Positions 22,700 to 35,443 of a stretch of 64,000 nucleotides of DNA are shown here, one piece after another. The stretch is taken from contig JBBPUQ010000002.1 in assembly GCA_038501195.1 (NCBI GenBank), positions 3,968,001 to 4,032,000 of the forward strand, read 5' to 3'. The translations under genes and the position numbers were made by a program. Below the pieces are notes generated by a model that saw only the letters and a program-made list of their open reading frames with translations, had not been told where the DNA came from and ran no database searches. The number at the start of each line of letters is the position of its first letter. Within the stretch, counting starts at the first letter, position 1. The DNA is from Nemania diffusa. Its lineage: Eukaryota > Ascomycota > Sordariomycetes > Xylariales > Xylariaceae.

Positions 22700-24919
22700 A
22701 TGGCTCCCATGGGACCCAAGAAAGGACCTGCCCCTAGTGGTCGCGGCACAAGGAATGCCCAAGCAAACACAGGCAAGGCGAGCACCCGTGGTGGCATCTC
22801 AAAGCGCCGGGGTGGCGGGCCACTCAAGGTTGATCGCGATGGTGATCTTAGCATGGATGCATCTGTGGCGATAAACGCTTCTCAACCCCACCCCAGGCGA
22901 CCCAAGAACAACCCTGCACCTGTTGGAGCAACCACACGATCCTCGACGCGAAATCCTCGGCCAACAGCAAAAACTCAACAGATCATACAGCGCATCATGA
23001 TTGGTGACGCGTCCCAAGTTTCATCGCGGACCCGTGGCAGCCTACGCGATAATCTCGTACCTTCTGTTATCCTCAAAGTAGAGGGATTGAAGGCTAGTAG
23101 GGCCGCTTCTAACCCAGGTGGCGGACTTAAGGAACTCTTGGCCTTCCTTGAGCGCAAGGCCCAATCTGTTGAACATCTCTCACGACACATCAGGATTAGA
23201 AAGGTATGTTACAGCCTTCTCCCCAGGGGCCTGGGAGGTTACGAAGCGACGCACATTCTCCGAAATCGTTGTTATGCCATATAGCTCGCAAAAACGAGGA
23301 GACAGATAATCTCAACCGAGCAGCGTATCCATCCCGGGATCCTAGATCTTTACCAAGGTTTCCACGCCTTGCTAACATCTAGTAGTCGCAAATAAAAGGT
23401 GACTTCGTCTATATTACAGTAACCAAGGAAGATGCCCAGGAGATCCTCAAACTCAACAACTTCATGTTCGCTAGTGCCACTCTTCATATCACAGAGGCAC
23501 CAGAAGGAATCCCTAATCGCGATTCAACACCATTGTCATCCACTGCCCTCGAGCTTAAGGAACAGCTCCGTGGTGTTCTTAGCTCACGTTACGACGTCGA
23601 CGCCAAGCTCCTAAATCTCTCTACACTAGGAGATGACCCCACTCTGAATCAGATGGGGTTCTTTAGTGGTGAATCCAGCCCCGAAAAGATGTTTCGTGCG
23701 TTGATGGCGGTCTGCGATGGACTGTTCAAGACAGCGCAAGCGAAGCGTGATGCAGTCGTGAGTATCAGTCTCGCGGGCAACAACGTCAATGACGTTCTAC
23801 AAATCATGTCTCTCACCGACACGTTCCCCGATATCGTCAATCTTGACCTCAGTCGCAATCAATTTAAGGACCTCAAAGCCCTCCAGAAGTGGCGTCACCG
23901 TCTTCGCAGTCTCCAGACCCTACTTCTCGACGAGAATCCCATTGAGGTTGCCAACCCAAACTATAAGGTAGAGATGGTAACTTGGTTCCCAAATCTACTG
24001 AATCTAAGTGGTACTCAAGTTCGGACACCGGAACAGGTGGCTGCAGCAGAGGCCGCGTCTAGACCAACACCTATTCCACAGAGCGGTCCCGATTTTCGAG
24101 ACATCAGCGGTGTCGGCGAAGGCTTTATCACCGAATTCCTACCGCTGTATGACACAGACCGCCACAACCTAGCGGCCAAGTATTACGATGAACAAAGCAC
24201 ATTCTCAGTTGCTGCTAATACCCAGTCTCCACATGCCCCCGGTGTACCGTTGCCCACATGGGGAGGCTACATCAGGTTTTCTCGCAATCATACGAAAATC
24301 AATCATCCACCCTCCCGGCAGCAAAGGCTGTTCACTGGTGCCAACCAGATACAAGGGGTTTGGCAACAACTTCCATCGACACGGCATCCGAATTTAGCAG
24401 CTCAGTTGGATAAATACCTTGTTGACTGCCATCCTATTCACGGTCTTGCAGATCCGGCGGGTCTTAACCCGCTTGGGGTAGACGGAATGATCATGACCGT
24501 TCATGGCGAATTTGAGGATCAGGAGCCGGGGACCACAAAGACTGCTAAGCGGAGCTTCTCCCGTACATTTGTCCTCGGACCTGGTGCACCTGGTAAAAAC
24601 CCCATTCGGGTTATTAGTGACATGCTTTCCGTACAAGCATTCAAAAACCTACCCACATTAGCACCCATTACCCAGACACCAACAGTGGATAGCCAACAGA
24701 AAGAACACATGCTCTTGGAGCTTTGCAAGCAGACGAGGATGACACCCGAGTTTTCACGGTTTTGTCTCGATGGTGCGAACTGGAACTACGACCAGGCACT
24801 CGCCTCTTTCCATGAGAAGAAGGTATAGTTTTGCCATTCCACTTACTAACTTAGCCCACGACTAATGCACTTGTAAATAGGCACAAATACCCCCGGAGGC
24901 TTTTGTCACCACTGTGTGA
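22700..24919 (+). CDS. mex67: mRNA export factor Mex67 (NXF1/TAP family), 3 exons
   Basis: Exons 22700-23203, 23386-24822 and 24881-24919 join in frame to 659 aa. Introns are GTATGT...TAG (182 nt) and GTATAG...TAG (58 nt, with ACTAAC just upstream of the acceptor). The basic N-terminus (GPKKGPAPSGRG) is followed by an RNA-binding region spanning the first junction (about 110-200). Leucine-rich repeats lie at about 292-379 (ISLAGNNVND, NLDLSRNQFKDL, LQTLLLDENPI). An NTF2-like domain lies at about 414-585 (EFLPLYDTDRHNLAAKYYDE) and binds Mtr2/p15. A C-terminal UBA-like TAP-C domain lies at about 606-659 (MTPEFSRFCLDGANWNYDQA). The 13-codon last exon completes TAP-C with AQIPPEAFV. Mex67 carries mRNA through nuclear pores by binding FG nucleoporins. 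All expected domains are present, in order and at normal length. Confidence 0.96.
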
Positions 24920-27900
24920 GGAGTGTAACAACAGAAATTCCTACTAAAACGAGAAATGATGAATTCTGCATGGGTCACGGAGTAATGGGAGGGGGGAGGG
25001 GATTTGTACGAGCGACTGTTTTCACTAGGGCCACTACTTGATGATCATATTCACCTGCGTGTCAGTATATATAGGATCACAAGGAAGGTAGAGAAACTTG
25101 TTAGGGCAGACAGACGCTTAGAGTAGATGGAGGCTGCACCAAAGATGGTTGCAATCTACTCAGTTTAAATAGGAACCACGAAGAATGGAGGTCGCCTTTT
25201 CCTGTAAGAGAATACAAGTCTCCACAACATACCACCATTTCTGTGAAAGTGAAATATTACCCCACAGGTGCTGGTGAAATAAATGATTTTTAACCTTCAA
25301 GTGACTGGCAACTATAGCAGCCTAAAGTAACTTAATAGGTACTGACCTATCTGTGTCAATACTTCTGTGCCAAATGCATGAGAACCATATATACATTATT
25401 GTAGTCGTAAAATCTTCACGGCATCTTCTAACAACTCCCCGTACCAATCGACTGCCCTCTGAACCACGGTGTAACAAACAATTAGCATCCCAAGTCTACG
25501 TAGAGAGGACAAGCTCTTTACTGTGGCTGAAATAGTCAGTATCTAGGTACGCAGTAGTCGATAACTTCACCTCCGACGAGCAGGAACCAATAAGAAGTCA
25601 GATGTTGCTGTTCAACATGTCTTGTTGCGGGTGATTGCCGCGCGCGATTTTGCTGTGGCGGGTGAGAAGCATCTGCGGTCACTGATTCGCTAACTCCATA
25701 CCAATGCCATGCAGTGTAAGCGCAGTGTACAGAGTAGGTAGGTACACATATTCACAGATAAGGTTTTTAAGATTGATAGCTGCCTGCGCTAGAGCTTGTG
25801 ACAGCCGGCGCTTATTTAGGTGCTAATGGCCACTTCTTGCGGTCTGTTGATGGATGGCCCAGATCCTATGCTATTGGGTAATAATTCGTGGGTATGACGT
25901 TCTGTAGATACCACGTGCGGCAACCGGAACATCATTGAACAATGGTAATTGATTTAAGAATTCTTACATACATAGGTCCTCACATCGAGGCGCTTAACAG
26001 TGTCATTCACATGGCACAGTGAGGGGGTAGCATAGATCGACTACATTCTTGGTGAAAAGACAAAAGGCCATATTCAAATGTCAAATTGTATTGACCCCAC
26101 GAGAATCGAGGTGACTTAAAATACTTACTTATAGTACATACGTACATAGTTTACTGCAGTCATACCACTCCTACAAAAAGATCTGGGGCGAGGATTGTAG
26201 CAATATGCACGTCAGATGGATGAATGGATATTTTAAGCTGATCATCTATGCCCTCTTGGGCAGCCCGCACATATTGAAAGGTGTAGGTACTGCCGATAAA
26301 CCACCCAAAATGGGTGGGATTTGCGCCAATAAACCGAAAATCAGGCACTACATTATGTACACCTACATACATAATAGTGTTCTACATACTACTGTAAGAC
26401 CGACTGTGCCACATTCTTGGTTACTTACAGCACTCACTGCCTACTGTCACGTAGGCAACATGAAGTATGGTACGGATTCCTGAGGTGCACTTTTCATTGT
26501 GAACATGTGTAGAATCTGACCATGATCAGAACACTAACTCAGTGTCTGTCAGATTTCCGGGTCCGGATCTCGCTGTCTTCCGACACAGAGCTTTCTCGTC
26601 CATTGCAGCCTAGATTTTTGAGAGGAGCATTGCACTCAGCCAGCCTACGAATATCATGCGGTGGAGCAGGCCAACTCAGGACTCCGAGCAAGTCTCTTCT
26701 CGCCTGGCGGAAGATTGACTGACTGCCTACAATGTACGTGTACCATCTTGGACCAGGTCGGCGAGCGCGTCAGACCAATCACATCCCCACCAGTCTACAA
26801 AGCGAGGGCCGGCTGATGGATGCGCTGCAGACTCCAAAAGATCATCTCTGGTTGCTAACCAATTGGTTCGACGAATATGCACCGCGAGCCTCGCCGATAC
26901 GACGTGACGTGGTGGGCCTCCCCCAGTCCAGGCGTGTATGTGTCCACTACTGGAGCTGTGGCGGTACCTACCTACAGTACTGTAGCGCGCTACATATGGT
27001 AGCGCCGTGGTGCGGGCAACATGTGCCCTCTATCCCTCTTATTACTCTGTACCTACCTACCTTAGGTACGTATCTTCGTGGACTGCAACCCTCTCTTTCT
27101 CGTCCTTCCTCTTCCTTCAATACAGTATTACGCACAACGCAATCCTTCATCCCCTATTATTCTAAGAGCCAAGACCAAGCTCTGATACAACCTATTACCT
27201 TACGCAATGAAATTCCCCTCTTGGTTTCTCTCGAGCTATGAGGAAACAGTAACGGCGAAACAGTAAACCTCAACCGCCATAGTTACCCTGTACATATCAT
27301 ATCACTTATCAATTCTTAGCTGGTCGGACCCCTAGACAGCTGTACGCCATAAGAGGTAGCAACCAGGGGCAGAGCACGTTAGACCAGGGGTCCCGTGTTT
27401 CACCATCTCTTTTTGCAGCTAGTCTTGTTTGAATGCCAGACCATTGCAGAACAAATAGTGGACCTCAGCCCCGAAGCGACATACCTCAGTGTAGGTATTA
27501 CTGCGTACTTGCATGTAGTACTGGATACAGTACGTGGACTCTATGTACGCAGTAGACAGAGCGGAGCGAGCGCCAGTGTCTTTCAACGCCAGTTTTCCAA
27601 ATGTTTCTCATCTCCGTTGCTTTATCACCATCGAGGGTAGGGCTTGGCTGAGACATCGCTATAAAGACGCTATTGCCATAGTATACGTCAACCATATTAG
27701 GTGACTAGGTATGACTTGATTATATGTATGTAGCGATTGTAACTGACTTGTGGACTGAATACAAAGTTAGGTACTTACAGTAGATGGGCTCTTTGAACCA
27801 ATGCCAGACTGCCAGATGTTGAATGAAGCTCGGGTGCACGTGGGGCAAGAGATATTGGAATGCCTGATAGATCTCAGGCTTAATTTGGGTTATCTACATA

Positions 27901-29252
27901 CTATCTGAAATCTAGATACGATTGAGAATAAACCATCCTCTCTTACCTGTATTGGAAATACGTAGTTGGTAATCTAGAGTCGGAACCATACTATCTAGGT
28001 AAGTGCACCGTCTTCGCTAGCCTGGCCCCTTTTCAACAACCATTATCGTGTGGTGTCCGGGGTTCTTGGAACGTGTACTGTAGATGCTGTACATCAACAA
28101 GGGTCAGGTACAACGGTCTCCGTTGCAATGCCTGTTTATCTGGAGTCTTTTCATGCTGCCGGATACAATAGAGTACCTGCTATACATGATCGAGTTAGAG
28201 AAATTCCTCGTCCCTGAAGATTACGGCGCTGCCATTGGCCCGAATACACCGGCCCACATGTGCTGGCAGGGGTCCCTGGTTCATCATTAGCCACCTGTTT
28301 GTTCTTCCAGTCTTCACCTCTGTGGTTGTGCTTCTGGCACTGGGTTCTACTCTGTACCTGGTGCTACCCAACCACATCTCCTCATCCTTCTTCTCGTGTC
28401 TGCTGGTCCAAAGCCCCCATTTGCTGCTTGTCTGTTTCTGTTTCTGTCCTTTGGGCTCTCTGGCTGCTACCTACCTACTCACCTACTCTCAGGTTTCTCT
28501 TCCCAGTCATCGGCTAGGTGAATCGCAGGTCGTCGACGTTGCCTACGCTACCATTTCCTCCCCCTCAAGCTTTCGAAGTAGAGCCTTAATATTCTAATCG
28601 TGGATTTCATATTCCAGAGGCACGTCGCGGTGCTGGGATCGACGCTCGGGTGTTAATATCAGCTTTTCGATTTCTGCGACACAACGCACTTCAGGTTAAA
28701 CGCGTTTCAACATCAATACCAATCCTACCATCTTGGAATTAACCAAAAATCTCCGAGTGCAAACATCCCGTCTCGCCCGTTTGCTCATCATCAAACATTG
28801 TTCCGTAGATCACCGTCTTGCTTGGGGCGGGACCTCGCATATTTTGCGTTTTTGGAGGCCTTCAGAGGCGGTTCTACACCATTTGTCTTTCATCGCCACC
28901 AGCTCAACGAGTTATTGGCGTCTCGAGAGGATTGCCTCTACGAACTCAACTCGGGTAATCACCAGCCAACTCACCACGTAATCCCCAGTGGGAGAAAGGC
29001 TGGACTGTCGCATTGGCCCCAGGTTCAATTCAATATTGTCAGCATCGTGTCGTGTTAGCTGGGCTGCTGGACCCCGACTACTATCACACTAGAGCAGCGA
29101 CTGTCACGTTCCTAGACTCTTCGAACCTCGTCTTCGTCATTGACCATGTCGATGTGAAGTTGGTCTACACTTTAGGATTATCTCTTTGTTTTGTCGACGC
29201 ACGCACCTAAAAACCCATCGGCGTGGTTTTAAGATCATATCATTAGATCGCG
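24920..29252. other. Intergenic region, 4.3 kb
   Basis: Holds ACCT-type repeats (26985-27070, 28470-28490), one exact TACCTTAGGTA copy and several unsupported frames, the longest 169 codons at 26732-27241. The last 600 bp form a CT-rich leader for the kelch-like gene. That leader contains a four-codon upstream frame (ATG at 29145, stop at 29154-29156) and a signal-peptide-like stretch at about 29154-29201. Confidence 0.55.
27058..27068. repeat. TACCTWAGGTA palindrome, copy 3
   Basis: Exact TACCTTAGGTA preceded by tandem ACCT units, in the intergenic region between mex67 and the kelch-like gene. Confidence 0.7.
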
Positions 29253-31478
29253 ATGTCACTCCCTGAGCCGCCGCTGACTCTAGCGGGCGGATGTACTGTC
29301 ATCTTCAACAATACACTGTACGCCTATTCTGAGGCTGGGTTTCAGTCACTCGAATTGGAGGAAGGGGCCGAGTGGGAAAAGTTGTCAAGTGGCGAGTCGG
29401 TGGAAGGAGGAGTATGCGTTGGGTCGACACCGACAAACTCATCGATCGCAGGCTTATTTGTTGTGGGTGGAAAGTCGAGTCAAGCGGACTACCCCGGTTT
29501 GCAAAAGTTTACCTATTCCACGGGTAAGTGGGAAACAATAATACCACAGGTTACCGTGACGAAAGATCGAGTCTATCATAGTGCAACCTACCTCAATAGC
29601 ACGGAGTCATTGCTGGTTTATGCTGGCACTACGGACGGAAGCTCAGATTTGTCCCAGCAAACCTTCACAATTGCCACATCAGAGCCCTATGGCGTCCTCG
29701 CATTCCAATCGACGATATCTCCGCCCGGCGTTGCTCCTATCCTATTGCCCTGGTCGGAGACACAGGCTGCCCTGATCGGTGGTAACTCTTGGAATACGCA
29801 GGTCATGCTGTTCGATGCCACGGTTGATGTTAATGGGATAGCCGGAGCATGGATCGATCCTGGCATTTCCTTGGCTCAACCCCTTCCTAAAAATACAACC
29901 TCGATAAAAGCTGCGATTATCCGGGCCGACGATGGAAGCAAGCATTTATATACATTCGATCTTACAACCTTGCCAAACAGTGTGAACAGGACAGTATTGA
30001 TTGACGCCAACGGAGCACCGGTAGTTGCATCTGTGCCAGTCGCTAAGAAGGAGACCCTCATCAATGAAAGAGCCTTAGATGCTAATAATTGGCCTCCTTA
30101 TAACTCGACTTTTGCGCCTAAGAGCACAAGAACAGGCTACTCAATTGCGACAGATTCTAATGGCTTAGTCGTCATGTCCGGTGGCAATGACGATGATGTG
30201 CTATGCATGTTCAACGCGAGAGCGAACAGTTGGGAAGATGCCACTGCGCTACTCGGTGCAAAGTCACTCTCTATCCAATCGGCGCCCTCGTCGGTTTCAA
30301 CCTCGACAACTACCGCCTCGTCGACAAGCAGTGCAACAAGTACAGCCTTGACGACTAGCGCTGCCACTACTGCTGCGGTGCCAGCTAGTTCAAAATCTGC
30401 ATTGCCCGCAACTACTGTTCTTGGTATAGCGCTCGGTTCGATCTTTGGGGCAGCCTTGCTCCTAGCACTAATACTGTTATTCCTGAAGCGCCGCCAGCGA
30501 AGGCGAAGCTTTACTGAGATAGGGCACGCGCGAAGAGCCAGTGGCATACCAGAAAAGGATTTCTTCCACGAAGATTCGGCCCGGACTTCGGGTGGCTACT
30601 TTAAGGGCCATAACCAACAGAACTCGCAAAATTCATTTTCTTCGATGGCGATATTCCTTGGCAAATCCCAGAAGCCAGCTATTTTACGGAAAGGCAGTAG
30701 CGACATAAAACGAACTTCGAGTAGTAGTATGTACAATAAAGACATCAAGCACACGATTGGCCGGCCTCAACCTCAAACGAGTACCCAGCCAGCTTTCCTA
30801 ACCCAGCCCCAAAATATTACGATACCACCTATATCTGCCCGACCACTGCCTCGATCAAGGCCGACCGTTGATCCTGATAGCACACTACGAAGGAGCTCTG
30901 GTTGGAATCGGTATTGGTCTGGTGGAAGCACAAGTATCATTGGGTTCGGTAGCAAATCGCGGCGCGACACTGAGGTCTCGGACGAGAGCTCGCGTTATTC
31001 AGACGTTCGTAGAACCCAGGATTCAGCCACGGTCCCACCATTACAGGTACCTGCGGACGCGGGGCTCTCTTTTCATCGTGTGAACTCAGGCAGCCCTACT
31101 GTATCCCAGTATGGCTCAAAGATCAGAGAAGGCCTTTCTGGCCAAATCGAGCGGCCCGTGTCCGCAGTGTCCGCAGTTTCGTCTTCAGGTTATTCCAGTG
31201 GCATACCGCCTAGCGTACATGAGGCATGGGATCCAACTATGACGAAAAAGCCCTGGGGCACTGACCGTGCACCGAGTAGTGCATATAGTAGTGGCACTGT
31301 TAGCGAGGGTCTGTATCCAACTGGTCTGGGAGCACCCTCATCCCATCGGCCAGCGATGGGCATGGGCATGTCAAGGCAACCCCAGTTGGCCGTAGCCTCT
31401 ATATCAACTGACATGAGTTGGCTCAACCTAGGAGGAGACAACGAAAATTCTGTTGGTAACAACCGGCCATATCATTGA
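29253..31478 (+). CDS. Kelch/beta-propeller-like single-pass membrane protein
   Basis: An uninterrupted frame of 741 aa from ATG 29253. Residues 1-340 show repeated blade-like units of kelch or galactose-oxidase type (GLFVVGGKSS at 68-77, LLVYAGTTDG at 120-129, GLVVMSGGND at 304-313). They contain many N-glycosylation sequons (NNT, NSS, NST, NTT, NRT). A Ser/Thr/Ala-rich stalk covers about 343-385 and one transmembrane helix about 387-412 (GIALGSIFGAALLLALILLF), stopped by KRRQRRR. The cytoplasmic tail of 330 residues is disordered and Ser/Pro-rich. Homologous fungal proteins are, as I recall, sometimes mislabelled as splicing factor CLF1, which this clearly is not. The topology looks like a cell-surface sensor, but the function is unknown. 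The model lacks a signal peptide, which is odd for a glycosylated ectodomain; a missed upstream exon is possible. Confidence 0.8.
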   Translation: MSLPEPPLTLAGGCTVIFNNTLYAYSEAGFQSLELEEGAEWEKLSSGESVEGGVCVGSTPTNSSIAGLFVVGGKSSQADYPGLQKFTYSTGKWETIIPQVTVTKDRVYHSATYLNSTESLLVYAGTTDGSSDLSQQTFTIATSEPYGVLAFQSTISPPGVAPILLPWSETQAALIGGNSWNTQVMLFDATVDVNGIAGAWIDPGISLAQPLPKNTTSIKAAIIRADDGSKHLYTFDLTTLPNSVNRTVLIDANGAPVVASVPVAKKETLINERALDANNWPPYNSTFAPKSTRTGYSIATDSNGLVVMSGGNDDDVLCMFNARANSWEDATALLGAKSLSIQSAPSSVSTSTTTASSTSSATSTALTTSAATTAAVPASSKSALPATTVLGIALGSIFGAALLLALILLFLKRRQRRRSFTEIGHARRASGIPEKDFFHEDSARTSGGYFKGHNQQNSQNSFSSMAIFLGKSQKPAILRKGSSDIKRTSSSSMYNKDIKHTIGRPQPQTSTQPAFLTQPQNITIPPISARPLPRSRPTVDPDSTLRRSSGWNRYWSGGSTSIIGFGSKSRRDTEVSDESSRYSDVRRTQDSATVPPLQVPADAGLSFHRVNSGSPTVSQYGSKIREGLSGQIERPVSAVSAVSSSGYSSGIPPSVHEAWDPTMTKKPWGTDRAPSSAYSSGTVSEGLYPTGLGAPSSHRPAMGMGMSRQPQLAVASISTDMSWLNLGGDNENSVGNNRPYH

Positions 31479-33180
31479 AACGGCGAACCTGGCAACATGA
31501 CATCTCACACACCTACTTACGTAACCATCTAACGATTTGTTACAAGCGCTTTCTTGTCCGTCCTTGATACCCGAACATATCCTTCAGCTAAAAAGCCCTA
31601 CGTCCATTTCGTAGGCTACGTCTATACCAATGGTCTATGCCTGTGGTGTAGATAGGAGATCACACGTACTTGAGATTTTTGAGTACACTGATTAGTCCCC
31701 GAGAACCACTCGATTCTGTCTATAAATCACATTCGGACTACGTCCGCATTCCTATTCGTCACCCTCCTTTGCATTAAAAAAGGCGTCAGGACGTTTTTTT
31801 ATATCTTATACAATACTTTGGATATACACTTATCGCATATCATTATTGGCGTGTTGCGAGCATTTTTCGTCGTTCTCAGATATTCATTTCGCGCTCGACG
31901 ACCCAACTTCTGTATATTGCCTTCGTCGTTCGAGCCAACAATCACTTTTTTCTTCTCTCCGGCTTGCGTCGTTCCGCAATGCTCTAGCTGGCTCTATCTC
32001 ACCCACCTTTTTCGAGTTTATAGAGTGCCCGGCGCCACCGGTCACCCTCGTCCTCTGGGCGCTTTCATTCGTTTTTTTTTTGTTCGCTGCATGATACCAA
32101 AACCGCTCCTGCTTGTTGAATACGCGCGCGCGTAATGGAGTTACAAAGCATCGAATTGTCTCTCTATTGTAATTACGATGGATGTAATTACGAGATCAGG
32201 AGATTAGAGAAGTGGAAACGGCGAGATAAGATGGTGTGTGATGACTAATGAAGAGTCATGGCGCTGTGTCGGTTACATGGTTCGTGAGAAGATGGGAGCC
32301 TATCAATGAGGCTGTGTTGTAATGCTGTTAAGGGGGTTGTATTTGTCTGTGCGGTTCTCGTATCTAGCGCCCGCGATCTTACCTTCCACATGGAATATTT
32401 GAGACAGATAGAGAGAAACAGAAAGCATTACACGTGAACTAGTCCTTGTCTTACATCTAAATAAGGGGAATCTGTTCCAGGTGCCAGCTTGATTTATATA
32501 TAATTAAATACGTATCCTTAGAATATGTACATATACATGTATATATATTCTAAAAGCAAAGAGGAATTGCTTAGCGAAACAGTGAAGTTTACGCTGGTAC
32601 CCAGGAACTCCCCCAATTACGGTTTTCGGCCACTTATATCTACTAGGGGGTAACTAACTATAAGATGCACGTCGGTAGAAATATAAATCTTCATATCATC
32701 TAGCCTTAGGCAGGTAGTAGTAGCAAGTAGCATTGAGTCAATAAAGTGTTCACAATCTAAAGATCTAGATAGACCCCTTTGCTCTTAATCTTCAGACGGG
32801 CTTCAACAACCTGTTTAGATAGCCCTCCTCAACTTTCCACTAAAACCAAGCCACCTAAACTCGAATTGAGTGTGTACCATAGCGGAGAAAGTAACAAAGA
32901 GAATCTCATTCAGGCGTGGTTTGATAACACCAGGCCCCGATCAGCTGGTAGAGTGCCATGTCGGGACGAATATCAGTACACAAACGTACAAAAGAAACAC
33001 GATGTTCCGAAGGAAACTATGTTCAAAAGACAAGTAACATGGCCCATCTCCACTCCACTACGCGCCACAGCCTGCATATCTCGTATGCACCCGAATATTC
33101 AACCCCTCGACGAACGCCAGAAACGCCAACCACGTTATGCACCAATTTACCCTGTCCGACTTGCGTCACTCCGATATGTA
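31479..33180. other. Intergenic region, convergent
   Basis: 3' flanks of the kelch-like gene and src1. It is AT-rich in places, with a palindromic AT stretch near 32520-32550. Open frames on the plus strand at 31818 and 32779 show no family features. Confidence 0.55.
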
Positions 33181-35443
33181 TTAATAGACAGGCCGCGGTT
33201 CTTCCCATTTCCGGTGTAAATATGACTTCTCCTCCGACACAGGCGAGTCCTCGGGTTTGACATCTGGTCCCCACGAGACACGTCCACTCCTACGGCGCCT
33301 ACCGCCGCTGTCTCCGGTCGTAGGGCCAATCCATTCCCATGCCCTGCCCACTTCACCACTACGGCCCTCCCGCTGGCCAGTCCGGACGTTGCTATTCTGC
33401 TCGACGACGGCTATGACACGCCGCCAAATACGCTCTCGTTGGCGAAGTGAATGCGTAGAACGTAGAACGTCATCGCGCAAATTGGGCAGGAACAGCCAGG
33501 GATCATCCATGTCATCCTGGTAACCTCGCTCTTTTTGTTGAGCGAGGCGATCCAGGACGTCGTTCACGAGCGCGGGTACCTGTGCCGCAGCAGCCCGATC
33601 TGATATAAAGCGCGCGCGCCCGTATACGGCTGTGACAAGAAGCGCAATTACAACACTAATCTGGAAGCGATGTCTTGCCAATCCGAGTCGGATGGAGCGT
33701 CGGACTGCGCAGGTGAGCGGAACGCGAGCGAGAGAGGTGGACGATAAGTAGGTGTTTGGAACGGCGCCGGAATCGGACGTTCTATGGGCACGACGGGTTT
33801 TCTGGTTAGTAGAAAGTTTTGGTCAGATACGCGGCGCTGATATAAGTGAAGGGGTGAAGTTAAAGCTAGAGTGGTATGCGCTACAAGTGAACAAGTAGGT
33901 TTGAGACTTACTCCTTAAGCTCGACCTGAACTTCCTCGCGCTGTTTGATCTCGCCAATTGCGGAGCCCCAGAGATCCTCGAACTCTTGATTCGACATCTT
34001 CCGACTCCTCTTCTTGTTGATGATTTGCTTCAATTCCAGCTCCTCCATTGCCGGTGTGTCGACCAGGGTACCCTCTTCATTAATCGGTTCACCACATTCG
34101 AATTTCGCGGTTCGCTCTCGTAGCTCCTCGACTGCCTTGTCGGCGACGGCCTGAACCCGACGCACCTTTTCGCCGTCGGCTTCGCAAGTTGGGGGTAGAG
34201 GAACGACACCACCTAAGGCGAACGGATGTGGCTTGAGAATGTAATCCTGCTCGCAGCGAACGGAAAAATCGCCGTAGCAGTACGCATGAGCGGGGCAGGG
34301 TTCACACTCGGGCTCCAGTGTGTCGATAATGAATTGCGGAACGCTGACCTCCGCGGGAAGAATGGACTGCGCCCATTCTGGAACTTCGATTTCAGAAGGA
34401 ATCGAGCTAACCGTCTGCCCCACGCCACAGTAACCCACAGCGATCTTTTCTTGACGATACCAACCGGCGTAGACTCCTAGTACAATAATCAAAAGCATCG
34501 AAATGGGGGTTTTCAGACTAGTCTTTTTCGGGGGAGGACTGTTAAAGCGTGTAACGGTGGTTTGGCCGTTGACAGCTTCCTCGGCCGCAAGCTCCAGTTG
34601 TTCTTGAGGTGTAAATTCTTCTCCAGCTTCCACCGCAATTGGCTCTGGCGTCTCATGGCGGGGTTCGGGTGTCCGACGGCGGGTTACCCTAGGCGTAGGT
34701 ACATCTAGGTTATCATAAGGGGCAGGGTCGTTATCAGAGGGTAACTCGTAATCGTTTGTTCTCCTCCGAGAACCTTTGCTTGTACTTCGTGACGGGTTGT
34801 GACTGGTAGTTCTCCTACGAGCGCTAGGTGTTTGTTCAGCGACTGCTGGCGAACTGCCGCTCTGGAAAGGGTTGTCAGAAGTGAAGACATCTGATGTGCG
34901 TCGAAAGAGACCGTCCGACGACTCTGCTTTAAGCTTTGGTGTAGCATCCCGCCGTGTTTTTCTCAATGTGGCTCCAAGATCGATCTCTGAGCCGGTTTCC
35001 GTATCTGAGACTTGGCGGCTCGGAAGTCGCGATGCTCGCTTCGATGGGCTACTCGGGACTGGTGGCGGCATGGGCGGGTCGAAATCGGGCTCTTCCGATT
35101 TGACCCTTGCAGATGCCTTCCGGGGCGACCGCGATCTCCTCGTGCTGACAGGCCGGGGAGGAGGAGGGGCGAGATCCTCGTGCTCATCGAAGGGGTTGCT
35201 GCTGCTTATCGACTCGACATCAAATATGCCTCTACTGGTACGCTTTGCGCGGGACCGTTCGTTGAGTATCTTCTTAGATTGTGGCACGATTTGCGCATTG
35301 AAAATGTCAATCAACTGGCCCTTTTTCGCGCTCGATGAATACTGTACGTTGTGGGCGACGAGGATGGATCTTAGGCGTGGGATAGTTAAGCTCTTGGGAT
35401 CAAACCCAGGCTGAAGATAATCAACGTTATCAGAGTCGGACAT
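33181..35443 (-). CDS. src1: Inner nuclear membrane protein Src1/Heh1 (HeH/LEM and MSC domains), 2 exons
   Basis: Exon 1 (35443-33912) and exon 2 (33781-33181) join in frame to 710 aa across a 130-nt GTAAGT...TAG intron, with CTAAC about 22 nt before the acceptor. A helix-extension-helix fold lies at about 16-51 (SLTIPRLRSILVAHNVQYSS). A long basic Ser/Pro-rich linker follows. TM1 is at about 311-329, and a lumenal Cys-containing region follows (ECEPCPAHAYCYGDFSVRC). TM2 is at about 550-565. The MSC domain then ends at HRKWEEPRPVY. Proteins of this family (Man1/LEM2 in animals, Heh1/Src1 in yeasts) tether chromatin at the nuclear envelope and take part in envelope sealing and nuclear pore quality control. 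The exon 2 start was chosen because an in-frame TGA and the required phase leave only the CATAG acceptor. Length and domain order are typical. Confidence 0.93.

Noticed and set aside
26732..27241. 169-codon plus-strand frame
   Set aside because: It is low in complexity, runs through ACCT repeats, has no domain and lacks coding-like neighbours or introns.
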